Of a stretch of 56,595 bases of DNA, positions 43,453-51,044 are shown in pieces (the stretch's first letter is position 1; every line of letters starts with the position of its first letter). The notes beneath the pieces are model-generated. The model was given only the letters and a program-made list of their open reading frames with translations. It made no database searches and was not told the origin of the DNA. The stretch is from Rhodobacteraceae bacterium UBA3069 (GTDB lineage: Bacteria; Pseudomonadota; Alphaproteobacteria; Rhodobacterales; Rhodobacteraceae): the NCBI GenBank assembly GCA_002366795.1, contig DFBX01000056.1, positions 1 to 56,595 of the forward strand, given 5' to 3'. Position numbers and translations under genes: made by a program.

Positions 43453-44497
43453 TCTCATAATCGGGACCGCAATGACGGCCATCTCGGCCGCTCCTGCTTT
43501 TGCTGAAAGATTCGGGCTTGGCCGCGCCGCCCTGCCCGAGGAAGTCGCTGCTTGGAACGTGGATGTCAGCCCCGATGGCACCGGCCTTCCCGAAGGTTCC
43601 GGTTCGGTCGAGGATGGCGAGATGCTGTTTTCGGAAAGCTGCGCGGTCTGCCACGGTGAATTTGCCGAAGGCGTGGACAACTGGCCGAAACTGGCGGGTG
43701 GCCAAGGTACGCTGGACCGCAAGGATCCGCTGAAAACGGTCGGTTCCTATTGGCCCTACCTGTCCACCGCCTGGGACTACGTTCACCGCTCGATGCCGTT
43801 CGGCAATGCCCAGAGCCTGAGCGCAGACGAGACCTATGCTATCGTGGCCTACATCCTGTATTCCAACGATCTGGTGGATGACGATTTCGTGTTATCCAAG
43901 GAAAACTTCCTTGAGGTCGAGATGCCGAATGCCGATGGCTTCATCATTGATGACCGTGAAGAGGCGGAAAAATCGTTTTGGGGCGAGCCCTGCATGACCG
44001 ATTGTAAATCTGAGGTGAAAATCACCATGCGCGCGGCCGTTCTAGACGTGACGCCAGATGAAGAAGGTGCCGAAGAGGCGTCGATGGACGAGGGCACGAC
44101 CGAAACCCCCGCCGCCGAAGAGGCCAAGGCCGAACCCGCCGCTGCACCGGCCGAGGAAGCCGTTGCCGCCTTGGACGCCGACCTTGTCGCTACAGGCGAA
44201 AAGGTTTTCAAAAAGTGCAAGGCTTGCCACCAGGTTGGCGATGGTGCCAAGAACAAGACCGGCCCGATCTTGAACGGCATTTACAACAGCGCTGTGGCCT
44301 CGGTTGACGGGTTCAAATATTCCAAGACTTTCAAGAGTATGGCCGAAGAAGGCATGGTCTGGGACGATGCCAATCTGGCCGGCTTCCTTGCCAAGCCGCG
44401 GAAGTTCGCCAAGGGCACGAAGATGTCCTTCGCTGGCCTGAAGAAGGACAAGGATATTGCCGCGATCACCGAGTACCTGAAATCGGTTTCGCAATAA
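43436..44497 (+). CDS. soxD: SoxD dihaem cytochrome c subunit
   Basis: The 353-residue electron-transfer subunit of SoxCD. A signal peptide (about 1-23) is followed by cytochrome domain 1 with CAVCH (Cys69-His73), a conserved cysteine pair EPCMTDC (Cys186, Cys190), an Ala/Glu/Pro-rich linker (about 203-247), and cytochrome domain 2 with CKACH (Cys261-His265) and KMSFAGL for the Met ligand. Domain 2 closely resembles the N-terminal half of SoxE and the c550-type cytochrome elsewhere in the window. The ATG at 43436 follows GGGGAGGCAGAGA. A strong terminator follows. Confidence 0.96.
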   Translation: MSKYRNLIIGTAMTAISAAPAFAERFGLGRAALPEEVAAWNVDVSPDGTGLPEGSGSVEDGEMLFSESCAVCHGEFAEGVDNWPKLAGGQGTLDRKDPLKTVGSYWPYLSTAWDYVHRSMPFGNAQSLSADETYAIVAYILYSNDLVDDDFVLSKENFLEVEMPNADGFIIDDREEAEKSFWGEPCMTDCKSEVKITMRAAVLDVTPDEEGAEEASMDEGTTETPAAEEAKAEPAAAPAEEAVAALDADLVATGEKVFKKCKACHQVGDGAKNKTGPILNGIYNSAVASVDGFKYSKTFKSMAEEGMVWDDANLAGFLAKPRKFAKGTKMSFAGLKKDKDIAAITEYLKSVSQ

Positions 44498-44502
44498 TTC
44501 TT

Positions 44503-44531
44503 AAAGGGGCTGCTTCGGCAGCCCCTTTTTT
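44503..44531 (+). terminator. Intrinsic terminator after soxD
   Basis: AAAGGGGCTGC (44503-44513) and GCAGCCCCTTT (44518-44528) pair around a TTCG tetraloop and end in six T residues. It divides soxVWXYZABCD from soxEF. Confidence 0.93.
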
Positions 44532-44585
44532 CTTAGCCCACGCCAAAGATCGGGTTAGACTAAACGCAGATTCCGGGAGGAAATC

Positions 44586-45380
44586 ATGCGCAATAATATC
44601 CCGCTAAGGGAGGCAAACACCTTAGGTGGTGTATATCGCGGCCCGTCCAGGCAAGACGGCGGCGGATCAATTTTGAAAATGTTTGCACGACGGCCGCTTG
44701 CGGCCGTTTTTTTGTTTCTGGGCGGGATCGCCCATGCTGAGGAAATCGGTGATGCAGAGCGCGGCGAAAAGATCTTTCGCGAATGTGCTGGTTGTCACGA
44801 GGTCGGACAGGGCGCGAAGAACCGCATCGGACCGCAACTGAACGGGATTTTTGGTCGTAAGGCTGCGAGCGTCGGTGATGATTTCTTTTATTCCAAGGGA
44901 TTGCAGCGGGCGGCAAATGACGGGCTGCTATGGGATCTGGAACATCTTGATGCCTATCTTGAAAACCCAAAGGCCTTGGTCAGCGGCACGCGGATGAGTT
45001 TTCGCGGGTTGAAGGATCCGCAGGATCGCCATGATGTTCTGGCCTATCTGCGCCGGTTCTCTGACAACCCGGCCAACATCCCCGAAGCGGAGCCGACCCA
45101 GCTTCCGGCCGAGGTGGAATTGCCGCCTGAAATCCTCGCTATCGTCGGGGATCCTGAATATGGCGAATACCTTGCCAGTGAATGTCAGACTTGCCACCAG
45201 CGGGACGGTTCGGACCAGGGTATCCCTGCAATCACACGCTGGCCGGTCGAAGATTTCGAAATCGCGATGCATGCTTACAAGAAAAAAATCCGCCCGCACC
45301 CAGTCATGCAGATGATGGCAGGGCGCTTGACGGATGAAGAGATCGCGACCTTGGCTGCGTATTTCAAGGACCTCGAATAA
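44586..45380 (+). CDS. soxE: SoxE dihaem cytochrome c
   Basis: A dihaem cytochrome with sites CAGCH (Cys67-His71) and CQTCH (Cys200-His204) in two separate domains; its function in Paracoccus is unsettled, but with SoxF it resembles flavocytochrome c. The ATG at 44586 has an excellent ribosome site (GGGAGG, five bases away) and gives 264 residues, but this puts 30 residues before the signal peptide. TTG at 44673 (MKMFARRPLAAVFLFLGG, cleavage near AHA-EE) would give a standard signal, with weaker GGCGGA. The signal-peptide codons contain a terminator-like hairpin. Identity is firm, the start is not. Confidence 0.88.
   Translation: MRNNIPLREANTLGGVYRGPSRQDGGGSILKMFARRPLAAVFLFLGGIAHAEEIGDAERGEKIFRECAGCHEVGQGAKNRIGPQLNGIFGRKAASVGDDFFYSKGLQRAANDGLLWDLEHLDAYLENPKALVSGTRMSFRGLKDPQDRHDVLAYLRRFSDNPANIPEAEPTQLPAEVELPPEILAIVGDPEYGEYLASECQTCHQRDGSDQGIPAITRWPVEDFEIAMHAYKKKIRPHPVMQMMAGRLTDEEIATLAAYFKDLE
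44604..44625 (+). other. Small inverted repeat in the soxE leader
   Basis: CTAAGG and CCTTAG (44604-44609, 44620-44625) are exact inverted arms around GAGGCAAACA, 18 bases past the upstream start codon. They could form a leader hairpin together with the downstream terminator-like element. Confidence 0.35.
44690..44713 (+). terminator. Terminator-like hairpin inside the soxE signal-peptide codons
   Basis: ACGGCCG (44690-44696) and CGGCCGT (44701-44707) pair around CTTG and are followed by a run of seven T (44707-44713). It has the full form of an intrinsic terminator but lies in coding sequence for RRPLAAVFL. Confidence 0.6.
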
Positions 45381-45408
45381 GGGGCCGTTAACTAGGGAGG
45401 AACTATTT

Positions 45409-46677
45409 ATGACTTTGAACAGACGCGCCTTTATCGGAACGGGGGCCGCTGCGGCTGCCGTGTTGGCAGCGCCAACGGTGCAGGGGGCCAGCCATGGCAA
45501 ACCCCGCGTGATCGTGGTTGGCGGCGGTGCGGGCGGGGCCACGGCCGCGCGCTATCTTGCCAAGGACAGCAAGGGCGAGATCGACGTGACGCTGATTGAA
45601 CCCACGCGCCACTATTACACCTGCTTTTTCTCGAACCTATATATTGGGGGCATCCGTGACATTGCGTCGATCGGGCACAGCTATGGCACCTTGGCCAGCG
45701 AATACGGAATCAACGTCGTGCATGACTGGGCCGTGGGCATCGACCGCGACGCTCGGACCGTTACCTTGGCGGGGGGCGCGGTTCTGCCTTATGATCGGTT
45801 GATCCTTAGCCCCGGCATCGATTTCGTGGACGGTGCCGTGCCGGGATGGGACGTGACCAGCCAGAACAAGATGCCCCATGCCTACAAGGCCGGCAGCCAG
45901 TCAGAGCTGTTGAAAGCGCAGATCGAGGCGATGCCTGAGGGTGGCACCTATGCGATGGTCGCGCCGCCCAACCCCTATCGCTGTCCCCCCGGCCCGTATG
46001 AGCGGGTCAGCATGGTTGCGCATCTGCTGAAACAGATCAATCCGACCGCTAAGATCCTGATCGCTGACCCCAAGCCGAAATTCTCGAAAATGGCTTTGTT
46101 TCAAGAGGGTTGGGGCAATCACTATGCCGGGATGATCGAGTGGATCGGCCCAGATTTCGGCGGTAACAACGTCGAGGTGAACGCGGATGAGATGGCGTTG
46201 AGCATCGATGGTGAGGTGACAAAGGTCGATGTATGTAACGTGATCCCGGCCATGAAAGCGGGCCGGATTTGCGAGGTCGCGGGCATCACCGAGGGCAACT
46301 GGGCGCCGGTATCCGGGCACACGATGCAAAGCCGCGTGGACGAGAATATCCACGTTCTGGGCGATGCCACCAGCCAGGGCGACATGCCGAAATCGGGATT
46401 CTCCGCCAACAGTCAGGCCAAGGTCGCGGCGATGGCGGTGCGCAGTGTGCTGACCGATTCCAAGGTCTTCCCGGCGAAATTCTCGAACACCTGCTGGAGC
46501 TTGATCGACACGGATGATGGCGTGAAAGTCGGGGCCTCCTATCAGGCGACGGACGAGAAAATCGCCAAGGTGGACGGGTTCATCAGCCAGACCGGAGAAG
46601 ACGCGGCGCTGCGCAAGGCGACCTATGAAGAATCCGTAGGTTGGTACGAAGGCATCACCACCGATATGTTCGGCTGA
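45409..46677 (+). CDS. soxF: SoxF flavoprotein (FCSD-like sulfide dehydrogenase)
   Basis: A 422-residue Tat-exported FAD protein (NRRAFIGTGAAAAAVLAAP). The dinucleotide fold is VIVVGGGAGGATAARYL. Cys70 in HYYTCFFSN corresponds to the cysteine that covalently holds FAD in flavocytochrome c sulfide dehydrogenase. Cys190 (NPYRCPPGPYE) and Cys360 (FSNTCWSLI) correspond to the redox disulfide. It should oxidise sulfide and pass electrons to a c-type cytochrome, probably SoxE, whose stop is 28 bases upstream. The ATG follows GGGAGGAACTATTT. Its own terminator follows. Confidence 0.95.
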   Translation: MTLNRRAFIGTGAAAAAVLAAPTVQGASHGKPRVIVVGGGAGGATAARYLAKDSKGEIDVTLIEPTRHYYTCFFSNLYIGGIRDIASIGHSYGTLASEYGINVVHDWAVGIDRDARTVTLAGGAVLPYDRLILSPGIDFVDGAVPGWDVTSQNKMPHAYKAGSQSELLKAQIEAMPEGGTYAMVAPPNPYRCPPGPYERVSMVAHLLKQINPTAKILIADPKPKFSKMALFQEGWGNHYAGMIEWIGPDFGGNNVEVNADEMALSIDGEVTKVDVCNVIPAMKAGRICEVAGITEGNWAPVSGHTMQSRVDENIHVLGDATSQGDMPKSGFSANSQAKVAAMAVRSVLTDSKVFPAKFSNTCWSLIDTDDGVKVGASYQATDEKIAKVDGFISQTGEDAALRKATYEESVGWYEGITTDMFG

Positions 46678-46723
46678 ATTCTCGGCCGTTAACTATTTGT
46701 TGACGAAGTCTTGATGAAAACGG

Positions 46724-46751
46724 AAAGGCCCCGCGCATGTGGGGCCTTTTT
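46724..46751 (+). terminator. Intrinsic terminator after soxF
   Basis: AAAGGCCCC (46724-46732) pairs with GGGGCCTTT (46741-46749), followed by further T residues. It closes the sox cluster. Confidence 0.9.
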
Positions 46752-46898
46752 CATGGCAGGCGTGCGTTTTTCGCGAGACGCGCGCCTGGTTTGGGGGGAA
46801 AACAACCGCCGCCCCTTGCGGGTAGGTGGGCGCGACACTAAGACTCCATTAGGACATCGCGACTATTGATGTGAAGACAGCAGCAGGCAGGCGGACAA

Positions 46899-47531
46899 AT
46901 GAAAGACCCACTCGACGTATATATGAACACCCTTGTTCCCATGGTGGTCGAACAGACCAGCCGTGGCGAGCGGGCCTATGACATTTTCTCTCGCCTTTTG
47001 AAGGAGCGGATCATCTTCCTCAACGGGCCGGTCCATGATGGCATGTCCAGCCTGATCGTTGCGCAGCTTCTGCACCTTGAGGCCGAGAATCCCAGCAAGG
47101 AAATCTCGATGTATATCAACAGCCCCGGCGGCGTTGTGACCTCGGGCCTGTCGATTTACGATACGATGCAATACATCAAGCCGAAGGTCAGCACGCTGGT
47201 GATCGGGCAGGCCGCGTCGATGGGGTCGCTTCTGCTGACCGCAGGCGAGGCGGGGATGCGCTTCTCGCTGCCTAACAGCCGCGTCATGGTTCACCAGCCT
47301 TCGGGCGGGTATCAGGGGCAGGCGACAGATATCATGATCCACGCGCAGGAAACCCAGAAACTGAAGACCCGTTTGAACGAAATCTACGTCAGGCACACCG
47401 GCCAGACCCTGAAAAAGGTCGAGGCTGCGCTGGAGCGTGATAACTTCATGTCGCCAGAAGAAGCCAAGGAATGGGGTCTGATCGACGAGATCGTTGCAAG
47501 CCGCGCCAAGGGCGAAGAGGGCGATAGCTAA
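46899..47531 (+). CDS. clpP: ATP-dependent Clp protease proteolytic subunit
   Basis: A 210-residue serine peptidase that forms the tetradecameric proteolytic chamber. The catalytic Ser is in GQAASMGSLLL, the His in NSRVMVHQPSGG, and the Asp near the C-terminal RDNFMSPEEA segment. Length and start (MKDPLDVYMN) are typical. clpX follows after 125 bases, the usual pair. Confidence 0.97.
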   Translation: MKDPLDVYMNTLVPMVVEQTSRGERAYDIFSRLLKERIIFLNGPVHDGMSSLIVAQLLHLEAENPSKEISMYINSPGGVVTSGLSIYDTMQYIKPKVSTLVIGQAASMGSLLLTAGEAGMRFSLPNSRVMVHQPSGGYQGQATDIMIHAQETQKLKTRLNEIYVRHTGQTLKKVEAALERDNFMSPEEAKEWGLIDEIVASRAKGEEGDS

Positions 47532-47656
47532 ACACAGGCTCCGCTCTTTATGAGTGGGGCAATTTTCACATTGTGGAGGTGCAAGCCCTGTCTTAGACTT
47601 GTCACATATGGTCAGGATGGCCGGCATGACGCGAGACGAGGCCTGAAAGGGACGAG

Positions 47657-48922
47657 ATGGCGAATAATTCCAGCAGCGACAGCAAGAACACGCTCTATTG
47701 CAGCTTTTGCGGCAAGAGCCAGCATGAGGTGCGCAAGCTGATCGCTGGACCGACCGTATTCATCTGTGATGAATGTGTCGAACTTTGCATGGATATCATC
47801 CGTGAAGAGACGAAATCGGCCGGGTTGAAATCCTCTGACGGGGTGCCGACGCCGCTCGATATTTGCAATGTACTGGACGATTACGTGATCGGTCAGGCCA
47901 AGGCCAAGCGCGTATTGTCGGTGGCGGTTCACAACCATTACAAGCGTTTGAACCATGCGCAGAAATCTGGCGATATCGAACTGTCCAAGTCGAACATCCT
48001 GCTGATCGGTCCGACCGGCTGTGGTAAAACCCTGCTGGCGCAGACGTTGGCTCGGATTCTGGATGTGCCTTTCACCATGGCCGACGCCACCACGCTGACC
48101 GAAGCCGGTTATGTGGGCGAGGATGTGGAAAACATCATCCTCAAGCTTTTGCAGGCCAGCGAATACAACGTGGAACGCGCACAGCGCGGCATCGTCTATA
48201 TCGACGAGGTTGATAAGATTACGCGCAAATCCGAGAACCCCTCGATCACCCGCGACGTGTCGGGCGAGGGCGTGCAGCAGGCGTTGCTGAAACTGATGGA
48301 AGGCACTGTCGCCAGCGTTCCGCCGCAAGGTGGCCGCAAGCATCCGCAGCAGGAATTCCTGCAAGTGGACACGACGAACATCCTGTTCATCTGTGGTGGT
48401 GCCTTTGCCGGTCTCGACCGGATCATTGCGCAGCGCGGCAAAGGGTCTGCCATGGGCTTTGGTGCCGATGTGAAAGACCCAGATGCACGCCGCGTCGGCG
48501 AACTGTTCCAGGAACTGGAGCCGGAAGACCTGTTGAAATTTGGTCTTATCCCGGAATTCGTTGGCCGTCTGCCGGTGATCGCCACGCTGGAAGATCTGGA
48601 CGAGGACGCGCTTGTCACGATCCTGACCGAGCCAAAGAACGCATTGGTCAAGCAATACCAGCGCCTGTTCGAACTGGAAGATGTGCAACTGACCTTCACC
48701 GATGACGCGCTTTTGAGCATTGCCCGCCGCGCGATCGAACGGAAGACCGGTGCGCGCGGCTTGCGCTCGATCCTTGAAGATATCCTGCTGGATACGATGT
48801 TCGAACTGCCCGGCAAGGACGAGATTGTCGAAGTGGTCGTGAATGAAGAGGCCGCGACCTCCTCTGCCGCGCCGTTGATGATTTACGCGGACGCCAAGGA
48901 AAAGGGCGCGACCGCGGGCTGA
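47657..48922 (+). CDS. clpX: ATP-dependent Clp protease ATP-binding subunit
   Basis: A 421-residue AAA+ unfoldase that feeds substrates to ClpP. The N-terminal zinc-binding domain has YCSFCGKSQ and FICDECVELC; Walker A is GPTGCGKTLLAQTL, Walker B IVYIDEVDKI, and the ClpP-binding IGF-like region lies near QRGKGSAMGFGADV. The ATG follows AAAGGGACGAG. A terminator follows the gene. Confidence 0.98.
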   Translation: MANNSSSDSKNTLYCSFCGKSQHEVRKLIAGPTVFICDECVELCMDIIREETKSAGLKSSDGVPTPLDICNVLDDYVIGQAKAKRVLSVAVHNHYKRLNHAQKSGDIELSKSNILLIGPTGCGKTLLAQTLARILDVPFTMADATTLTEAGYVGEDVENIILKLLQASEYNVERAQRGIVYIDEVDKITRKSENPSITRDVSGEGVQQALLKLMEGTVASVPPQGGRKHPQQEFLQVDTTNILFICGGAFAGLDRIIAQRGKGSAMGFGADVKDPDARRVGELFQELEPEDLLKFGLIPEFVGRLPVIATLEDLDEDALVTILTEPKNALVKQYQRLFELEDVQLTFTDDALLSIARRAIERKTGARGLRSILEDILLDTMFELPGKDEIVEVVVNEEAATSSAAPLMIYADAKEKGATAG

Positions 48923-48945
48923 TCTTGGCAACGCTGAAATGACAG

Positions 48946-48976
48946 ACGGGCGCACCCACATGGGTGCGTCCGTTTT
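48946..48976 (+). terminator. Intrinsic terminator after clpX
   Basis: ACGGGCGCACCC and GGGTGCGTCCGT pair with one wobble around a four-base loop and are followed by TTT. Confidence 0.8.
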
Positions 48977-49116
48977 CGTTGCAATACCGGATATTGCCCA
49001 ATCCTTGCGGGAACCGTTTCAATCGCTTGTTTTCTGGACGCGGGAAAGCCCCGCCGCCACTGGACCTCGGCCAAGAATTGGTCCATATCCAAAGCAGAGT
49101 TATTGCGGAGGTTTCC

Positions 49117-49500
49117 ATGGGCATTCTCAACACGGTTCTGCGCGCGTTCACTTGGTGGAACGGCCAAACGCTGAACACGCAGCTTTACACCTGGCGCAAG
49201 GGCCAGAAGGTGGGCGAAGATGCCGAGGGCAACCGCTATTACCAATCCAAAGATGGCAAGCGTCGCTGGGTGATCTACAATGGCGAGGTCGAGGCAAGCC
49301 GCGTCAGCGCTGATTGGCACGGCTGGCTGCACCACACCTACCAAGCCACGCCGAAAGACGCGCCTCTGCCTCACAAGGCATGGGAAAAACCGCATCAGGA
49401 AAACCTGACGGGCACCCCGCTGGCCTATGCGCCGGCAGGCTCGTTGCGCCGCGCGGACCCGGCGGAACGCAGCGACTACGAGGCGTGGTCGCCGGAATAA
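49117..49500 (+). CDS. NADH:ubiquinone oxidoreductase NDUFA12 homologue
   Basis: A 127-residue accessory subunit of complex I, homologous to mitochondrial B17.2/NDUFA12 and typical of alphaproteobacteria. The signature YTWRKGQKVGEDAEGNRYY and WHGWLHHTY are clear. It lacks a membrane segment and binds the peripheral arm. The ATG at 49117 follows GCGGAGGTTTCC. It is followed by mlaD-like and DUF2155 genes, a conserved alphaproteobacterial series. Confidence 0.94.
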   Translation: MGILNTVLRAFTWWNGQTLNTQLYTWRKGQKVGEDAEGNRYYQSKDGKRRWVIYNGEVEASRVSADWHGWLHHTYQATPKDAPLPHKAWEKPHQENLTGTPLAYAPAGSLRRADPAERSDYEAWSPE

Positions 49501-49512
49501 GGCACGATATAA

Positions 49513-49977
49513 ATGTCTGAAAACAAAAGCGAAGTGATCGTTGGCGGTCTGGTTATGGCCGTCGCAGTCGGGTTTGTCGTGTATGCCAGCCAGGCCGCAG
49601 GACTGTCGGGGGGCGGTTCGGGCGGTTATCCGCTGACCGCATCCTTCCGGTCACTTGAAGGCGTGTCCGTGGGCAGCGATGTGCGCCTGGCCGGTGTCAA
49701 GATCGGCACCATCACCGACATCGACCTAAACCCCCAGACGTTTCGCGCAGACACCCAGATCAGCGTCAAGGAAGGGATCGCCATCCCCGATGACAGCGCA
49801 ATCATCATCTCGTCCGAGGGGCTGCTTGGCGGCAATTTCGTCGAGATCATGCCCGGCGGATCACCCTTCAACCTCGAATCCGGGGCCGAGATCGAAGATA
49901 CGCAAGGATCTGTAAGCCTGATTTCCTTGCTTCTGAAATTCGTCTCCGGCGATTCTGCAGGATCGGGCGCGGAATGA
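49513..49977 (+). CDS. mlaD: MlaD-family lipid-trafficking protein
   Basis: A 154-residue protein with one N-terminal membrane anchor (about 8-26) and an MCE domain (about 40-120: YPLTASFRSLEGVSVGSDVR, LAGVKIGTI, SSEGLLGGNFVEI). It is the periplasmic hexameric ring of the Mla pathway, which moves phospholipids between membranes. No other mla gene lies in the window. It overlaps the next gene by four bases. Confidence 0.9.
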   Translation: MSENKSEVIVGGLVMAVAVGFVVYASQAAGLSGGGSGGYPLTASFRSLEGVSVGSDVRLAGVKIGTITDIDLNPQTFRADTQISVKEGIAIPDDSAIIISSEGLLGGNFVEIMPGGSPFNLESGAEIEDTQGSVSLISLLLKFVSGDSAGSGAE

Positions 49978-50336
49978 TCCGGGCGCTTGCCGTTCTGGCT
50001 TTTGTGGGGTTGGCCCTGCCTGCCACGGCGCAAGAACTGACCAGCAAGGGCAGCGGTGCGATTCTGCGCGGTTTGGACAAGGTCAACGCGATCACCACGG
50101 ATATGGACATGCAAAATGGCGGCTCGGCGATACTGGGGCGGTTGCAGGTGGAGCTGGGCGAATGCCGCTACCCCGAGGGGGACCCGTCGGGCGATGCTTT
50201 TGCCTTTGTCACGATCCGCGACAGTGAACAGGTAGAGCCGCTGTTCAGCGGTTGGATGGTCGCCTCGGCCCCCGCGCTGAACGCTTTGGATCATCCGCGC
50301 TATGATATCTGGGTTTTGCGCTGCAAGACCTCTTGA
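49974..50336 (+). CDS. DUF2155 secreted protein
   Basis: A 120-residue exported protein. A signal peptide (MIRALAVLAFVGLALPATAQ) precedes the DUF2155 domain (about 30-118), with ILRGLDKVNAITTDMDM, LGECRYPEGDPSGDAF and two cysteines in LGECRYP and VLRCKTS that could pair. The start overlaps mlaD (ATGA). Its last 37 bases overlap the 3' end of convergent aat. Function unknown; conserved with ndufa12 and mlaD. Confidence 0.9.
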   Translation: MIRALAVLAFVGLALPATAQELTSKGSGAILRGLDKVNAITTDMDMQNGGSAILGRLQVELGECRYPEGDPSGDAFAFVTIRDSEQVEPLFSGWMVASAPALNALDHPRYDIWVLRCKTS

Positions 50337-50959
50337 CCGGTCATTGCAAACGGCATCGCTTCGATATCGGCATTCTTTGAAAGTGCTTCGGCCAAGAGGG
50401 AATGGTATTCCGCGCGGCTGATCTCGACCGCGCCGAGCGAGGCGAGATGCTCCGTTATGAATTGCGTGTCGAACAGGGTGAAGCCGCAGCGCGACAAGTG
50501 GTCAGTCAGGTGGGCAAGGGCCAGTTTCGATGCGTCGGTTCTACGCGAAAACATGCTTTCACCGAAAAACGCCGCACCCAAAGTGACGCCATATACCCCG
50601 CCGACCAATAGGCCATCCATGAAAACTTCTAATGAATGGGCGTGGCCTGCCTCGTGTAATTCCATGTAAAGACGATAGATTTCACTGTTAATCCATGTTT
50701 CGGCGCGATCGGCGCAGCCGTCCAGCACCTCGGCGAATCGTGTGTTCAGTGCGACCTGGTAATGCCCCGCGCGCATCCGGCGCGCCAAGCTGCGCGAGAT
50801 GTGAAACCCGTCCAGTGGCAGCACACCGCGGCGGCGCGGATCGACCCAGAACACCTCGGGGTCGTCGCGGTGTTCGGACATGGGGAAAACCCCCGATGCA
50901 TAGCCGTGCAGCAGCAGGTCAGGCGTCAACTGTAGTTTGCGGTTTTGCATCGGTGGCAT
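50300..50959 (-). CDS. aat: Leucyl/phenylalanyl-tRNA--protein transferase
   Basis: Adds Leu or Phe to N-terminal Arg/Lys of proteins for degradation by the N-end rule through ClpS/ClpAP. The 219-residue protein has the family marks HGYASGVFPMSEH, VFWVDPRRRGVLPLDGFH, GGVYGVTLGAAFFGESMFS and FTLFDTQFITEHL. The start at 50959 (MPPMQNRKLQL) has an AAGGTAAG site; 50950 is an alternative. A long in-frame upstream extension overlaps the divergent gene and is not used. Confidence 0.94.
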   Translation of the reverse strand: MPPMQNRKLQLTPDLLLHGYASGVFPMSEHRDDPEVFWVDPRRRGVLPLDGFHISRSLARRMRAGHYQVALNTRFAEVLDGCADRAETWINSEIYRLYMELHEAGHAHSLEVFMDGLLVGGVYGVTLGAAFFGESMFSRRTDASKLALAHLTDHLSRCGFTLFDTQFITEHLASLGAVEISRAEYHSLLAEALSKNADIEAMPFAMTGQEVLQRKTQIS

Positions 50960-51044
50960 CTTACCTTTTGAATGGGTCGGACTTAACGGGCTGTTTGCAT
51001 TTGCCATGCTACCCCGGCTTTGCAAATTGCGCGAGGGCAGGTGA

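Noticed and set aside
42130..43722. Long minus-strand open frame opposite soxC and the start of soxD.
   Set aside because: Antisense shadow of two firmly identified genes; no start signal or motif.
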